Position numbers and translations under genes: made by a program
The notes under the pieces: generated by a model
The model's input: only the letters and a program-made list of their open reading frames with translations
Told to the model about the DNA's origin: nothing
Database searches by the model: none
Assembly (NCBI GenBank): GCA_030549495.1
Contig: JAUIRK010000105.1
Coordinates: 434,001-498,000, forward strand
Origin: Nectonema munidae
Taxonomy: Eukaryota; Nematomorpha; Nectonematoida; Nectonematidae
Reading direction: 5' to 3'
DNA length: 64,000 nt
Shown: positions 12,542 to 26,600 of the stretch, in pieces
Layout of the letters: each line of letters begins with the position of its first letter
Numbering within the stretch: the stretch's first letter is position 1

Positions 12542-14795
12542 GAACTAATATAATAGTATGATAAAGATATATAATATTTACTGTTATAGAGTATGGGCCT
12601 CACTATCGGTTAAGTAATTAGGCTCGTGTGGGACTCTGTTCTGCCTCCTCCAATTAAAATAGTTTTTTTAAAATAAATATAAGGTAGTTTTCAAGTGCTA
12701 ACATGTCTTATAGAAGAAGAAGAAGAAGAAGAAGAAAGAATTTATTCAGCAGAATAAAAAAAAAGTACACATATAGATCCAAAAACCAAACTGTTTTTGA
12801 AAAAAAAAACCAAACTGTTGAAAAAAAAAATCATGGAGAATTCTGAAAGGGTGTGTAAAAAGCCTTGTGGCCGCTGGTATATACACCCTGTGAGGAATTG
12901 CAAAAACGCTGAGTTTCTTATACGAATATGGAAGAATAAAATAAATGAAGAAAGGTGAAGATATCAGAAAAATTTCAAAATATGACAATATTACATTGAT
13001 AACTATAACAGGAAATCATACTGTACAAAAATACAAGTAGTACATGAATATAAAAATATATAAATAATAATATATGTATGTATGTGTACCATATTGGTAT
13101 AAGCTTACAAACAATTATGATTAAAACTATGAATATTCATCAATTTTAAATTTTATCTTAATATACAATCAATTTGGCATCATATATAAATAATTTCATC
13201 ATTACAATTTGTACCATACTTGGATATAAAAAAATTTTTGAGTAATTTTTTATACATATGGAATGTTTCATCAATAAATTTAGTTTTTTGCTATTATTAT
13301 ATTTGTGCTTACTCAATAAAATCATAAAATTTTTTGTCTTTACTTATATATTTTTAAATAATTCATTAATATTTTCAATTAAAAGTAAAATTATTCAATA
13401 GAAATTAAAAAATTTTTTGTTACAAATTTAAATTATTTCAATCAAATATATTATTCAAATGCCGGATAAAGTTTTTTCACGATGAGATGTCAAATTTTTT
13501 TCTAAATAACATTTCTTCATAATGAGTATATTTATGTTTGTATTTTTTAAACTACTTATTAATTTTATTAGTGAGTTTTTACCTGCTTTTCTAATGGTAA
13601 CTGATTTCCTTTCAGAGTATCTGGTTTTCCCTGTTTCTTGATACTTCTTGTATTCTCTTATATGCGTATGCTTGTGTGATACATACAAATTAGATAATAT
13701 AAATAATTGGATTAAGCAAATTATTTCTTATCTTAAATCTATAACTCAAAAAATATAATATTGTCTTTTTTCATCAAATTACAAACTTTGTATTTTTATC
13801 AATAATTTTAGTATTAATGCACTTTATTTATTTATTTTTTTAGGTTTTACTATCATAGAATATGTATTCATAATATGATAATTCTACAAATTAATTTATT
13901 TGGAATTTTTGAATGGCCAAATAATAAAGAATACATTGTAGTATTTTAATTTTTCTTTATAAACCAATGATCGTTTTCGAATGTTAAGCACTCCTGTATT
14001 TAATTTTATACTCAAATAAATTTTCATGACATTTCTCTTATCTACGAAATTTGATTTGGTGCTTACACCAACATGTTAATGAAATTTGTGTTTTTCCATC
14101 ATCTTATTTTTCAGCTAAGCAGCGATAGCTTTATTTTGTTTTTTCATATTCATAACTTTAATTTTTTCGGCAAGACAAACTTTTTTCCTTTGTGTTAGAC
14201 ATTAGTAAAATTGTCAAAAACAGTTTAAAAATAAAAACCCAAGATTTAAACCTGGTTATAAATAATGAAACCTCTATTAATTTTATACACTTGCAATACT
14301 TTGATACGTTTTTTGCAATATAAAACTGTATTCACAATTACTTCAATATTGTTATTGGTTGTTTTATACCCGCCAATAATTTCAAGTTTGTCTCTATATA
14401 CACACAGCATTTAACAATACCCTATTTAGTTTACTTGCCTGTATATTGCTTTCAAGTATGCTGTGTTACCTAAAGCTTCTTTTATTCACACAATATTATA
14501 AAAAACTTGTTTTCAATACACTAATGCAGAAACTGTACGTCTAAAGTGTCTTAGAGAGGAGATATGTGCGTATTTAGGAAAGAAATTCTACGCATATGTA
14601 TACAATTTTATAGTTTCTCACTAAATTCATGCTTAATATAGACTGTAGAGATGTTCGCAGAAGGGAATTTTTCTGATGCAATATTTTTAATATTATAATA
14701 AATTTTACATAAAAAAACGGAAGTCTGGAAATTAAGGTCGTTGCGAAAATGTCTTACTTTGTGGTATGTGAGATAAAAATTATATTTATCTCCGT
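12542..14795. other. AT-rich intergenic stretch
   Basis: It holds an (AAG)n microsatellite at about 12715-12736 and long A/T runs. Short ORFs on both strands show no domain and no exon with good splice context. Nothing else is recognised. Confidence 0.5.
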
Positions 14796-15046
14796 GTTTT
14801 TAGCAGGGGCGCACATCCTCAAAATTATTGGGGGGCGAAATTTTTTTCTTGCAATTTTCAAAAGTAGTGGTCTGGAAATACCACGGGAGACCAAATATTC
14901 AAGCAATCCTTTAAAATAGAATGTATTCAGCGCATACCTAAAGTCCTAAATTTATAAGACTACTTTATATTTTTTTTACAAAATTGGTGAATTTAAATAC
15001 TATACTTCCAACGAAAATATTTTTATTAAATTTGCATATCGAATAT

Positions 15047-15727
15047 GGTGCGCAGAAAAAATGCCCCCGGAAAAAATGCCCCAATTAAAAAGTAGGGAAA
15101 AATGCCTCCAATTAAAAAGTAGGGAAAAATGCTCCCAATTAAAAAGTAGGAAAAAATGCCTCCAATTAAAAAGTAGGAAAAAATGCCCCAGTAAAAATGC
15201 CCCAATTTAAAATTAGGAAAAAATGCCCCAACACAAAAAATTTCAAAAAATTATTAATTAAAATTTTTAAAAAAGATATGTCAAATAAAGATTTTTTGTA
15301 AAAAAAAAGTTAACTTTTCATCTAAAACATTTAGAATTTAATTAAAGTAAACTAAAAACTCAGCATACGACAATTTTTTAAATACAAATTTTTTTTTTAT
15401 AAAACAGCAAATATTTTTGGACTTTGTGTGTATCAGAACACTTTCTAAATATAATTTGTATTTTAACTGATTTTAACACATTCCCACAAATCTGCACCTT
15501 TGCTATTGTTTTCAAGAACTTTATAAAGAAAAAACCCTATAGATTAAGAAATTTAGCCTTTCAAAACGGTACCAAATAAAAATATTCATATAATTAAAAA
15601 AAACCTGAAAATCAAAAATTAGGGGGCATTTTTTCTACTTTTTAATTGGGGCATTTATTTCGGGGGCATTTTTTCTGGAGGCATTTTTTTCAGGGGCATT
15701 TTTCTGGCGGCATTTTTACTTACAACC
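15047..15727. mobile_element. Mutator-like foldback MITE with internal ~28-bp repeats
   Basis: A 681-bp element flanked by the 9-bp direct repeat ATCGAATAT (15038-15046 and 15728-15736). Its ends are GGTGCGCAGAAAAAATGCC and the inverted form of GGTTGTAAGTAAAAATGCC. The left arm is a tandem array of about five units of the type ATGCCTCCAATTAAAAAGT plus AGGGAAAA. The right arm carries the same ATGCCCC words inverted. A 9-bp duplication and GG termini are typical of Mutator-superfamily elements. It is nested in the 14804-17513 hAT. Confidence 0.8.
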
Positions 15728-16580
15728 ATCGAATATACATTAGCTTAAAAAATCCAAAAATGTTAGGGGGTGGAATAGGCTTTTCATTTGAAAAATAAAG
15801 TAGTCTACCAGGCACATTACAGGAATTGATGAAAGGATATTGATTCACAGAGAAAACAAATAACTGAAGGGTGGATAGTTTTATATGAGTGAATGTAGTC
15901 TAAAGGCAAAGAGCCTACTAGACACCCTACGATGTTTATATGAAAAAATGTGATTGATTCAGGGGCACGGGTATAAAACGAAGTTATAATTGTGCAAACA
16001 AAAATAAAACAAAAAATTAAGATCGCATTATTTCATTTTACTCAGCATCATTCAAAAATAGTTTAAAAGCTAAATTGATACAAGCTACAAAAAGTAAAAT
16101 AACTTTTAACATTTTGCAATGATTTGCCTTTTATAATAACTTTTAAGGAAAAAAAGTCTATCAGAAAAAGTTATAGAGCTTCAACAAAAACTAAAAAAGT
16201 TTAGAGCATAACTTAAGTTTTTTGAAAACTAATTTGACGTATCCCCTACAGCATACTCTATGTGTGGCATGGAATTTGTTCATAGTTTGACATAAGCGGT
16301 ACATCAGTGCCTGGTTAATGAAAATACACCCGCTGCACCTTACCTTTTACTCAAAATTGAAAAATTTGCTACATAATTAACATAAGAGAGAAAGGAAACA
16401 AAATAAACTAAAAAAGCAATTTTCACTATTTTAAAATGGAACCGTCTGTTCTCAGAATAATTTCAAAATAATAGGAGGCATAAAGAATTAGAGTTTATTT
16501 GATATTTTCAAGTTTTTATAAGCAGCAAAAGTCAATGTTTAAGTAGCTAGCCCTTATAATTAAAAAATTATCTAAATAAC

Positions 16581-16865
16581 GGTCGACAGACATTTCGCCT
16601 CATAGACAATTTGCCCCCTGACAAATTGTCTCATAGGCTATTAGTTTCATCCATCTTTGCTTATTATATTATTAAAAAATTTTATATTCTTGTTTATTTT
16701 ATCTCTATTAAATTATTTCAAATTAATCAATTTATCTCTTAATTTTTTAGAATTGTCCATGAGACAAAATGTCTTCGGGGCGAATTGTCCACGAAACAAA
16801 ATGTCCTATGAAAATAATGGGACGAACTGTCTTATGAAAATAATGGGGCGAAATGTTCGAGGACC
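16581..16865. mobile_element. Short inverted-repeat element (MITE-like)
   Basis: It begins GGTCGACAGACATTTCGCC and ends with the complement of GGTCCTCGAACATTTCGCC. The interior repeats variants of 'gacaaaatgtc' and 'gggcgaattgtc' on both arms. I could not identify a clean target duplication, so the superfamily is open (Mutator-like is possible from the GG termini). It lies within the 14804-17513 hAT. Confidence 0.6.
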
Positions 16866-17659
16866 AAACTAACATAAATCAAAGTATACGAGAAAAGAAA
16901 ATCATTGCATTTTTTTTGAATATTTCTATCTACAAATAAAATTCTGACAGCTGTCATAAAAAGATCAAGTACATTTTTAACAACTGAAACATTTTGTTTC
17001 GATATTATATTTTTATTATAATAATCAACATATTTTCTTAAAAATAGTGATTTGATTATGTACAGTGTTACTTATAAAATTTAACAATCGAACATTATAA
17101 AAAATATCTCTCCTCAAATATTAAGCAAATAGAGTATTCTTGCTTTTAAACTGAATAGATAATCAAAATATTTATTCCCAAATAACTATTGAAAAAATTT
17201 CTTGACTTGAAAAAATTAAAGTTTTCAAAGAGGAGAGAGAAAGAGAAATAGAATCACTGTGACAGAAGATGAGAAAATCTAGTGGATCATCAACATGTGT
17301 TTGCTCAAAAATACTACAAAGAGGAGACACTGTGATAAATATTGCTTACTTATTGTGTGCATATTAAAGCAATGGATTATTATTATTATATAGCTCTCAC
17401 GCATCGTCTGTAAAATATGTTCGATAGGAAAAATTCGATCATCATACATGTTTTATAAACAAGCAGCAACTCTTACTTATAGAAAATTATTGCCCCCCGG
17501 ATGTGCGCCCCTGGTTTTTAGCCTATCCAAGGTCTCAACAAGATAATTCTGTTATTTTATTTTTGGAATTTTATTTTAGCTTTGCAGCTTCTTCCTCTAA
17601 TAAGAATGTTTAATTTGTTGCGATAAGTTTTACTAATTTGCGGATTAAGCACCTTAAAC

Positions 17660-20600
17660 ATGTCTTTGATTCCCACTGGAGCAATTCCGTCACTGACTAT
17701 TTACTCTTCAGATGATGAAAAGGAAATTGATTTCGTTATGGAAGATAAAAAGTCTTATGACGTTTCGGAAGAACATCCTGATGATTCCCCAAAGGTAAAT
17801 TAAAATTATTCTTTTTTGTTATACTCTCTAATCCATTTCAATCTTTGTTCTTTCCATTTTACTTTTTTTATTTTTCATTATTTGAGGCATGTAAACGAGA
17901 CGGTATACAGTAGGCACTCGTTTTTCTGATGATATATGGTAACAGTCTGATTATATGCAGATATGAAACTGCCGCATTATTGAATTTAGTCACATCTCCC
18001 ATAAATCGTTAGACTTAGGAATAATCTGTTAGATTCAGTGTTGGGATACTTTAAGCAAGCCAGAGTAGACAGACTCCGTAGTTTTGTACGATTCCGATGT
18101 TGATTCCTATTCTTAATTGCCTTATGTGTAAAGTTAAAACTCCATTTTAATTATTTTGTGTGTTTGGTTTGGATTTGGAAAATCAATTTATCGAGTTAAA
18201 TAAAATTTAAGTTAACTTATTTACCTTTTAAAATAGGTTTATGTATTTAGGTATTTAATTATTTGAAACAAGAACAAAACAATAAGTTTGTATGTTCTTT
18301 AATATAATAAATCTTTAAACATTATAAGCTTATCAATTTGTTAAAATGAGGATAATAATTTTAGTATACGATTTTTACAAAGTTAAGCGATTGAAAGTGA
18401 TGAACAATTGAAAAAATGAAATAAATTAAAAATATTGATGTGAAAGTAAAGAGCAGCATGAAATGAGAATTGCGAGAATTTGAGTAAAGTTTCAGCGTTG
18501 GACTGAGATGAAATCAAGAATGCGTGACTACTGGTTTGGATCTAAACAAAAAAAGAAAAGCGAAACCACCAAAAAATAATAGGAACAAATGAAAATCGAT
18601 AAATTCACATAAGTGTGTTTTAAGTTTTTTTTGAAGGATTTTATATTTTCTAAATATAAATTTTTTTTATATTTTGATATTTAATTTTTAATTGATTTAA
18701 ACGTAATGCTTTATATCAATTAATCATTGAAAAGTAAGAATTTTGCAAAACCACTTTCATTGTGGCGGTTATGCCAAATAAATTGATAAGTCTTGTCGCT
18801 GGATCCGGAGAAGGAGCCACACGTTTGAAAATAATGACTCCAGAACGGGAACTTGAGCTATAGCTTCAATATACTTTGGCTCCGAATCTGGAAGCGAAGC
18901 TTAACCTATTCCAAGCCAGCTCCCCCACACTATATAACTTCTGAAGGTTGCGAAAACGGAATAGCAGATTCTGATTGGATTGGGGTCGAGCCTCGTTAAT
19001 CCATAACATTTACATTCTAAATAAGAGCGACATGATAAAAGCTTGAAAGATGCTTATTGGCCCAAAGAATCATATGATATATCTTATATAAGCCTTTCTC
19101 TCTTTCTCCCTGTGCCGGTTTTTTACCCTGCTTTTCTTCCTCTGAAGAATTCAAAGGTTTTTACGGTTAGGTAGTGCTCTAGCGACCCGATTCTACGTGG
19201 TTAGTAATCAAGCTATCACTAGACAATAAGTTTGTTTCCCAAATTGGGAGCGTTCGCGTTAGGATAGTATCGATCACTCAGCTGTATTTATATATTGTTA
19301 CATAAATTCTTGTAAAATAATATATATAACACAAGGTATAGCTATTCTTTTGTAACAAGGGCCGGTAGGTGTTTAGTGGGATGGAAAGTCTAGTTAGACT
19401 TGGACTCAGCATTCCGCGCGGGCCACCATATCCGAAAGGATGGGTGCGAACGCCACAAACAACTTAACTTAACTCTTTTTCCCTCATATTTACTTGTAAA
19501 CTAAAATTAAGATCAACATATACATAGCATATGATAGCTGGTTATAATTATTACCTATTATATGTCTATTGCCTTATATATATCATAAAAACATTCTTTA
19601 CAGCAACATTATAATAATTATTATTATTCAAACACATTTTAAGTATTATTCTTTTAGCCTAAGGATCGGGATTATCAAGTTTGGACTAACTAGGCTTGAG
19701 TGTATTTATTTGCAACCGGACTTGGATTCTTTACTCTTTACCTTCCGATATTTTCTCCTCAACTGCCCCAGCCTTTTTTTTTTAAATTCTTAATGTCCTA
19801 TAATTGAACTTTCGATATTTTAATTTGAAATAGTAAACTCTCGTGTATTCGATCATCATCATCACTCACCTAAAACTCTCTGAAAGACTGGTTTCAAGTA
19901 AGAGGCTTCATTAGCCGAAACCAGACTTTCACAGAGTGTTTAGTTAGTAATGATAATCGAATACAAGAGAACCTACAATTTCGAAAATTAAAACACAACT
20001 TGTATGCTCAATTACAATAAGTATATCTTAATTTGTTTTATTTGAAAATTTTAGAGTTTAATACATTGTCTTTCAATTTTGCAGGAAATTATAAAAAGGT
20101 ATCATTATCAAGAGTCATATAAACATTCAAGTTCCAATAGTGTACCCGACGAAAACATATACGATCCATTTTCAATTCTTGAACCAGATTTCTTACAACT
20201 TTCTTCTGATGATGAGCAAACAGAAGTGATCAAAGATGATGTCATAATTCGCAACCCGGTTGAAAAGAAGACACAGTATACCACACTTATTGAGCCAACC
20301 ACCCTCAAATTTGGAGCTGAACAATTTGAAAGTTACTTAATGCCAGATATCGAATTGCCAACTGTAGTTGCTAAAAGCGATTCCGTTAACGTGATTCCTC
20401 TTCCGCAAATACTGACTTGTGCTCCACTTTCAATTGAAGTTTGTGACGAAAAAGCCCCGAAGGATTCAGATGTTTCTTCCATTCAAGTTTGTGATGAAAA
20501 AGCTCCGCCACCGCCTAGTGTCTCCAATTCATCAACACTTTTTAAAGAAGCAGAAGAAAAAGCAGCAGAATTAACAGACGAAAAAGCCAATGAAGTTTTC

Positions 20601-23600
20601 AACGACTCAAACTCCAATACAAGCATTAATATTTCTCATCGGGAAATTAATGAGGAATGTGATGAGTTTGTAAATTATTCCAATATTGCAAAGATGATTG
20701 CGGTTGCATCCAAAAGATTGGAAAGGAATGATCCTTCTTGCAAAATAAACGAATTAACGTATAAACCGTTTGGAAAAAAATCCCTCCCATTCACATCCTC
20801 GTCATTTATCCGCAAGAATCGAGTGAGTGATCGAATTTTATCGCCCTTCACCCTCATTAACCCTGTGAAGGAAAAGATGAAAAAACTGAATGCTATACCC
20901 TCACTTTCTGTTCTTGGTGAAGAAGAAAATATCGACCCCAATAAAAGTAATGGAGGAGAAGATGAATCCAAACAAGATTTGGTGACAGTTGAAGTGGAGG
21001 TGAATAAGAAAGATGGAATGGAACAAGAGCAGGGCAAAAAAGAAGGAGGGGAACAACCCTTGAAGGCCAAGAATAAAACAGCGCTGTGTGAAATTATCGA
21101 TACTGAGAAGCAAATGTCTCACTTGTTACTTCACCGCAAACAAGCCATAGAGAGTGAGATTGAGACTCGACAAGATAAGGCCCTTGAAGAGGTATGTCCA
21201 CCACAAACGGAAAAACCTGTCAAGAAAGATAAGAAGGGTCCAGTGGATCAAAGTGAAGTTAAGAAGAAGAAAAGGCAAGCGCATAATGAAGACGTTAAGA
21301 ACGAAACGAGCAAGAGTCGCGTGAAAAAACGAAGTCATGAAGGGGAACACGAACACCATCATCATTCTTCTGCGGATTCTAAAAAGTTTTTACTTGTTCG
21401 GCGACATGATAAAAGCTTGAAAGATGCTTATTGGCCCAAATCAATCATGAAAGAGACCAAGTCCAAACCACACATTTTTTTTTCTTCTGGCATCGAAAAA
21501 GCAGAAGAATGGGCTGCCATCCCTCATCATCGTAACAAGAAAGTGGAAGAGAAAGAAACTGGGGCTAAGGAAGTTGAAAGGGGGGAGAAGGTTAAGCGAA
21601 GGGAACAAACCAGAGATGGCTGTACAGAAAGTAAACGCAAGAGAGAATGTGACGCGCACAACAGGAAAAGAGAAAAAGAAGTCCAAAATTCAGAAGCCTC
21701 ATCCAAACCAAAGAAGACGCATGCTAGTCGATCTTTTGAGAAGGGAGAAAGACCAGGGAATTCCGCGATCAAAGAAGAGAAGAATTTGGAATTTACCGGA
21801 AAGGATAAAAAAGTGATGGAAAAGAAAAGAGTTTCTGGAAAGAGTGTTATTAACCATAATGATGAAAATCTTCCTCCAAAAAATATAAGAGAAAAAGAAG
21901 AAGCAAAGTCTTTTCCCGAAGGAAAACAAGTTGGCTCACTTGAAAACAAAGGCTTCAACTCCTCGCAACATCTGATTTACAACAGAAATCTCCTACAAGT
22001 CCCCATCATTGAAAACCTACCAAACACCCAAATTCCATCTCCTCTCCCCCTCGAAAACAAAAAAGAGGCCCTCCTTCTTACTGCTGAAGGTTGTAAAGAA
22101 AGCGATGTTTCTCTCTCGTTTCCGGCTCAAGCATTTAGTTTGTATGAGCCGTGCGATTTCTTAGGTACACGTTATCTTTAATACATTCTGCTTCACACTC
22201 AACCTAGCCAAGCGTTCCCTACTAAATTTATTACTAGTCACTTACCAACTATCTCTTCTTGAAAAACTTAAGAGATAGAATTTTTGATTTTTTCTCCAAA
22301 TAACTGAAACGTTGGGATTGTGGAACGACGTTTGAATGGTGATTTACCTCTTTTATCTACCTTTTGTGAAGGCTTAAGAGCGCTAAATTTACCATATAAT
22401 TAATGTTAAAAATAATTCCTTTTTGACCAGTGAGTAATTGTCATCTGTCAATCGTGTTAATACAACGATTTAATTGGTGAAGATCATAGACGTTTCTGAT
22501 ACAAATCACTATTAAAAAAATAAAATATAAATTCACGCATCCCTAAAATCCTCAACTGATCTCACCTTCAGAAACGGTGAAATTATTTTTTATTAATTGA
22601 TTACCAAAAATTTTAAACTATATTGGAATTTGCCTTTTTTAACAAATATTTTGCGTTAGAACCTACATGCTCTGATGAAATTTCTGCAAGAGAAGAAGAA
22701 AATGTAGCAGAAGTTATGCCTGAAGAAAAGTGTGACCATATTCGAAAAGATATCATTAAAGATTCAGAGGTAATTTTTATCACATATTATTATTATGTTA
22801 AGAAAATGCAGAAATCAAAAAATTTGTGCAATATTATCAAATTCATTTTTATGGATTTATTTTTGTCCCTTTAAATATTTAAATATTTTAGATTAAAACT
22901 AGTATATCATCTAAATAAGTGTTGGGAAAAGTTTTGCTATATTTCATACTTTCTCAAAGTAGAATTAGTTCGCGAATATAGCATTCTCGCCAAAATCTGG
23001 AAATCTACAATGTATGAAAAAGTGATAACATATTTTGCTCGTCTTTCCTTATAATTTAATTGAAAAATTACCCTCTATTTTAATATTGAGAAAGCTGCCT
23101 TTAAGTCTTAATTTATTTATGTGCACGATGTTAAAAGATTACTTTCTTAACCCATTTACGGCCAATGTTCCTATTTTGGAACATAAGTAATTTCATCTTC
23201 GTCTACTTTTTTCAATGACTTTGTATATAAATCGTCTGCTTTTTTTTTAGATATCGTCTGCTTTGCTTGGCCTTAACCCATTTACGACCAATGTTCCTAT
23301 TTTGGAACATAAGTAATTTCATCTTCGTCTGCTTTTTTCCATGACTTTGAATATACATCGTCTGCGTTTTTTTAGATATCGTCTGCTTTGCTTGGTCTTA
23401 AATGGGTTAAATGGGGTACCATAGAAATCAGACGATATCTAAAAAAACGCAGACGATTTATATTCAACGTCATTGAAAAAAGCAGACGAAGATGAAATTA
23501 CTTATGTTCCCAAATGGGAGCATTGGGACTTAATGGGTTAAAAAGCATTGATTAAAATGGAATAAATGGAAAAATATTCTGAAATGTATTATAATAATTT

Positions 23601-26600
23601 GTAGTTTTTTAAGTCGGAATCAAACATTATATTTCCAACTCCGTATCTTTTTCCTATCCTAGCGCCCCTTCCTTTTTTAACGTACAGGCTGGGCAACCGT
23701 AATGCGTCTATAATTTCTTTTAATAATTATTATTATATAAAATGTTGGACATTTTTCTTTTCTTTCTGTTTTCTGATGATGACCAGAGTGATGGAAAATT
23801 AATCATTTTGATTTGTTTGTTAATAAACTTTACTGTCTACTATTTTGTCCTTATTTTTACTCATTAACACGCCTTAGCCCAATTTTATCTAAATATTAGT
23901 TCCATTTTGTGAAAGAAGAGTTCATATCTATAACATACCATGCGTAAATGTTCCTTGCGTAATACTACTCTAAGTCAATACTTTAGGCATTCAGTCAATG
24001 ATTTTGCATATAGAAAATTCAAAAAAAATTATTTTAGAAAAAAATGATTAAAATAGGTATGGATATATTATGTACATACATAAACGCATGTTATTTGAAT
24101 TTAGTTGAAAGAAGAAGAAAAGAATGAATCAACGTCTTTATTTTTGTCATCATCATCATCATCAAAGATTGATGATCAAGGCGATGAAATTTTAGAAAAG
24201 ACTGAAAAAATTGAAACAATGGCTTGCGATGAAAACATTTTTCCCAAGCTAAATGGGAGTGATGGCCTTTGTGAAAAGGAAAGCGAGAACGTTGTGACGA
24301 ATGTAGAAGCAAAGTCTAACACTGATATACGTTCTTGTATTGGAGAATCGATTATTGCACCAAATTGTTCTCCTGAAACATCTTCTGAGCATCAGAAGTT
24401 CATCCTCCAACTACAAAATATTCTTCAAGGCAAGCACAAAAACGAAGAATCGAATAGTGTTATTGACGCTGAAAATCCGGATCTCAATTCATGCAAAGAA
24501 GGAGTAACTGGAAATGGTGGAGCGGAGTCCTCAACTTCCAAAAAAGATTTGCACTTTTTGTTGGAAACGATCAACAACCTGATCTCTCTTTCTGTTTCCA
24601 ACGCCCCTCTCTTGAGTCGTTTGAGTAAGTTGCTTTGTGAAAAGGAACACGATTCCCAAGTACCACAGCCTAGCAAATGCGACGAAATCTTTTCATCAAC
24701 CATCATCCAACCCAACGCAAACGTCAACAACAAAAATTCCAATCGAGATCTCATGGAGAAAGGAAGCCAAGATTTTTGCCCGAAAGTGCGTGTCGATAAC
24801 TCTGAAAATACTGAAGAAGGGAACCTATCTTCAGATAAGAAATTTGTAGGCGTTTCCGAAAATGCCAATCCGTGCCAAATCCCCCAACCAAATGCTTCCG
24901 CGTCTTCTCAGGGTAAACACCTTTATTTTTTCAAACAAACTAAACGAATCTTCTCATTTCTTTAGGCATTCACCTGTAAATCTTTCAAAACGTTTACAAT
25001 TTTATTATCAGTTTCCATTTTTTGTTAATGAAAATACTACTGGAATTAGATCTATTGACAACTCAATGATGTTCCACAATCAACTTAACATTCATTTTAT
25101 ATTTAAATTCTTTTGTTCTTTATTTTTTCTATTATTTGTGTACAATCCAATTTATCTTATCAACCATGTATCCTTTTTTAACTACTCATAATTGAAGATT
25201 AGTTTTAATATTATATGTATTAGCTTTAGACTGTTAATTATATTAATCTTTCTTTGTAGGCTGTAAAATAAAGGTTATATTCATTTGTTATTTTGATCAT
25301 CTTTATCACGAGACATTGCTAGTTAAATTGAAATCAAGTTCGTCGCCAGACTCCAAGTAGGGGGGGGGGGGGGCAATACTCATTTTAGTAGGGCAGGACT
25401 ATAAGAAAATGTATACATTTATATATTTCAAGGGAGTTCCATAGGGGTGGGGGGGGGGGGATTTTAAAGTCTTGTCTGAAAAAAAAATTATTTTTACGCC
25501 TGTAGTGTAAACAATATATTATTTTTAAAAATTTTCTTCAGATTTCTCCGAAGAAAGCAATGGTGACAACAAAACAGATGCAAGAGAGAAATCAGCTGAA
25601 AATTTAATTCAAGACATTACATCTCTTATTTTCTCTCATTCTCGCAATAAACAGAAAAGTAAGCTTTAAATTTTAAAAAGAAACGAAAGGAAATGTGCTA
25701 TTGCCTGTAGTGAGGGGACTATCCAAAATTCTGTACGATGGCGATTCTGATTCTTCTTGATTAAAAAAATTACTTTCAGTTTTGAAAAGGGAGATTTAGT
25801 TAGTTCAACCATTGACCTTCACAGTGTTAGCAAACTTAATTATAGTTTCATAATTCAAATGATTGCATCCAATTTCTCTGCAGGCTAAGAAATCTACTCC
25901 TACCCTCCCTCCCCGTCCTATTTATACGCGTGCTCCTTGATTTTTGAAATAGTCTCAGACTATGTGTATATTTGAACACTCTAAAGACTCAATAAAACTG
26001 TTCATTATATAGAGGATTTAGATTGACAAATTATTGACTTTATAAAGAAAACACAAAGAAAAGATTCACATGATAACAACTAAATTTGTTTATCGAATCG
26101 TAAGTGTTATCAAAGCTTTCATTTTTATCCTGCTTCTCTTAAGGAAGAAGATCGGACAAGATTTTTGAATGCAAGGCGATCACACGTCCCTTTATTCAAT
26201 GGCATCTTCGCATTTTACAGCATCACCAACTCAGTGTGCACTCTTACCGTTAAAGCTTAAGAGAATGATTAGGAGATAGGGGTGCACGCAGTAGATGCAC
26301 GTAAACCAATTCCTTCCTCCCAACGTATCAGTGATGGACTTTTAGTTATGAGTCAAGCGGTCACTCCTGTTTTTAGCTCTTATGTTTACGCTGTTTATTT
26401 AAAAAAGGCCTCAACTTTTGAGGGAAAGTGCGCCCCTGACTCCGTGAGTAAATGCATTCGTGATGTATATTTTCCAAAAAAGTGGGGATAGGAAAAGAGG
26501 TAGCGGTGAAGGTTGGTCCTGCTACCATGAAGCTAAAGTATCATCACATGCACTTTTGCGACGATGTGACAAGATATCAGGGAGGCGATTATTTTCGAAA

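Larger units (their letters stand above)
14804..17513. mobile_element. hAT element, 2.7 kb, no intact transposase
   Basis: The ends are CAGGGGCGCACATCC (left) and GGATGTGCGCCCCTG (right), flanked by the exact 8-bp duplication GTTTTTAG (14796-14803 and 17514-17521). No transposase ORF survives. It carries two later elements, a Mutator-like MITE at 15047-15727 and another inverted-repeat element at 16581-16865. Its right end is 146 bp upstream of the start codon of the gene at 17660, so it may border or contain that gene's 5' UTR or promoter. The duplicated word GTTTTTAG also resembles a splice acceptor. Confidence 0.9.

Noticed and set aside
20108-22164. Several minus-strand ORFs (20108-20308, 20675-21070, 21126-21365, 21527-21958 and others)
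   Set aside because: They are shadows of the large plus-strand exon 20085-22164, whose phases fit the flanking exons.
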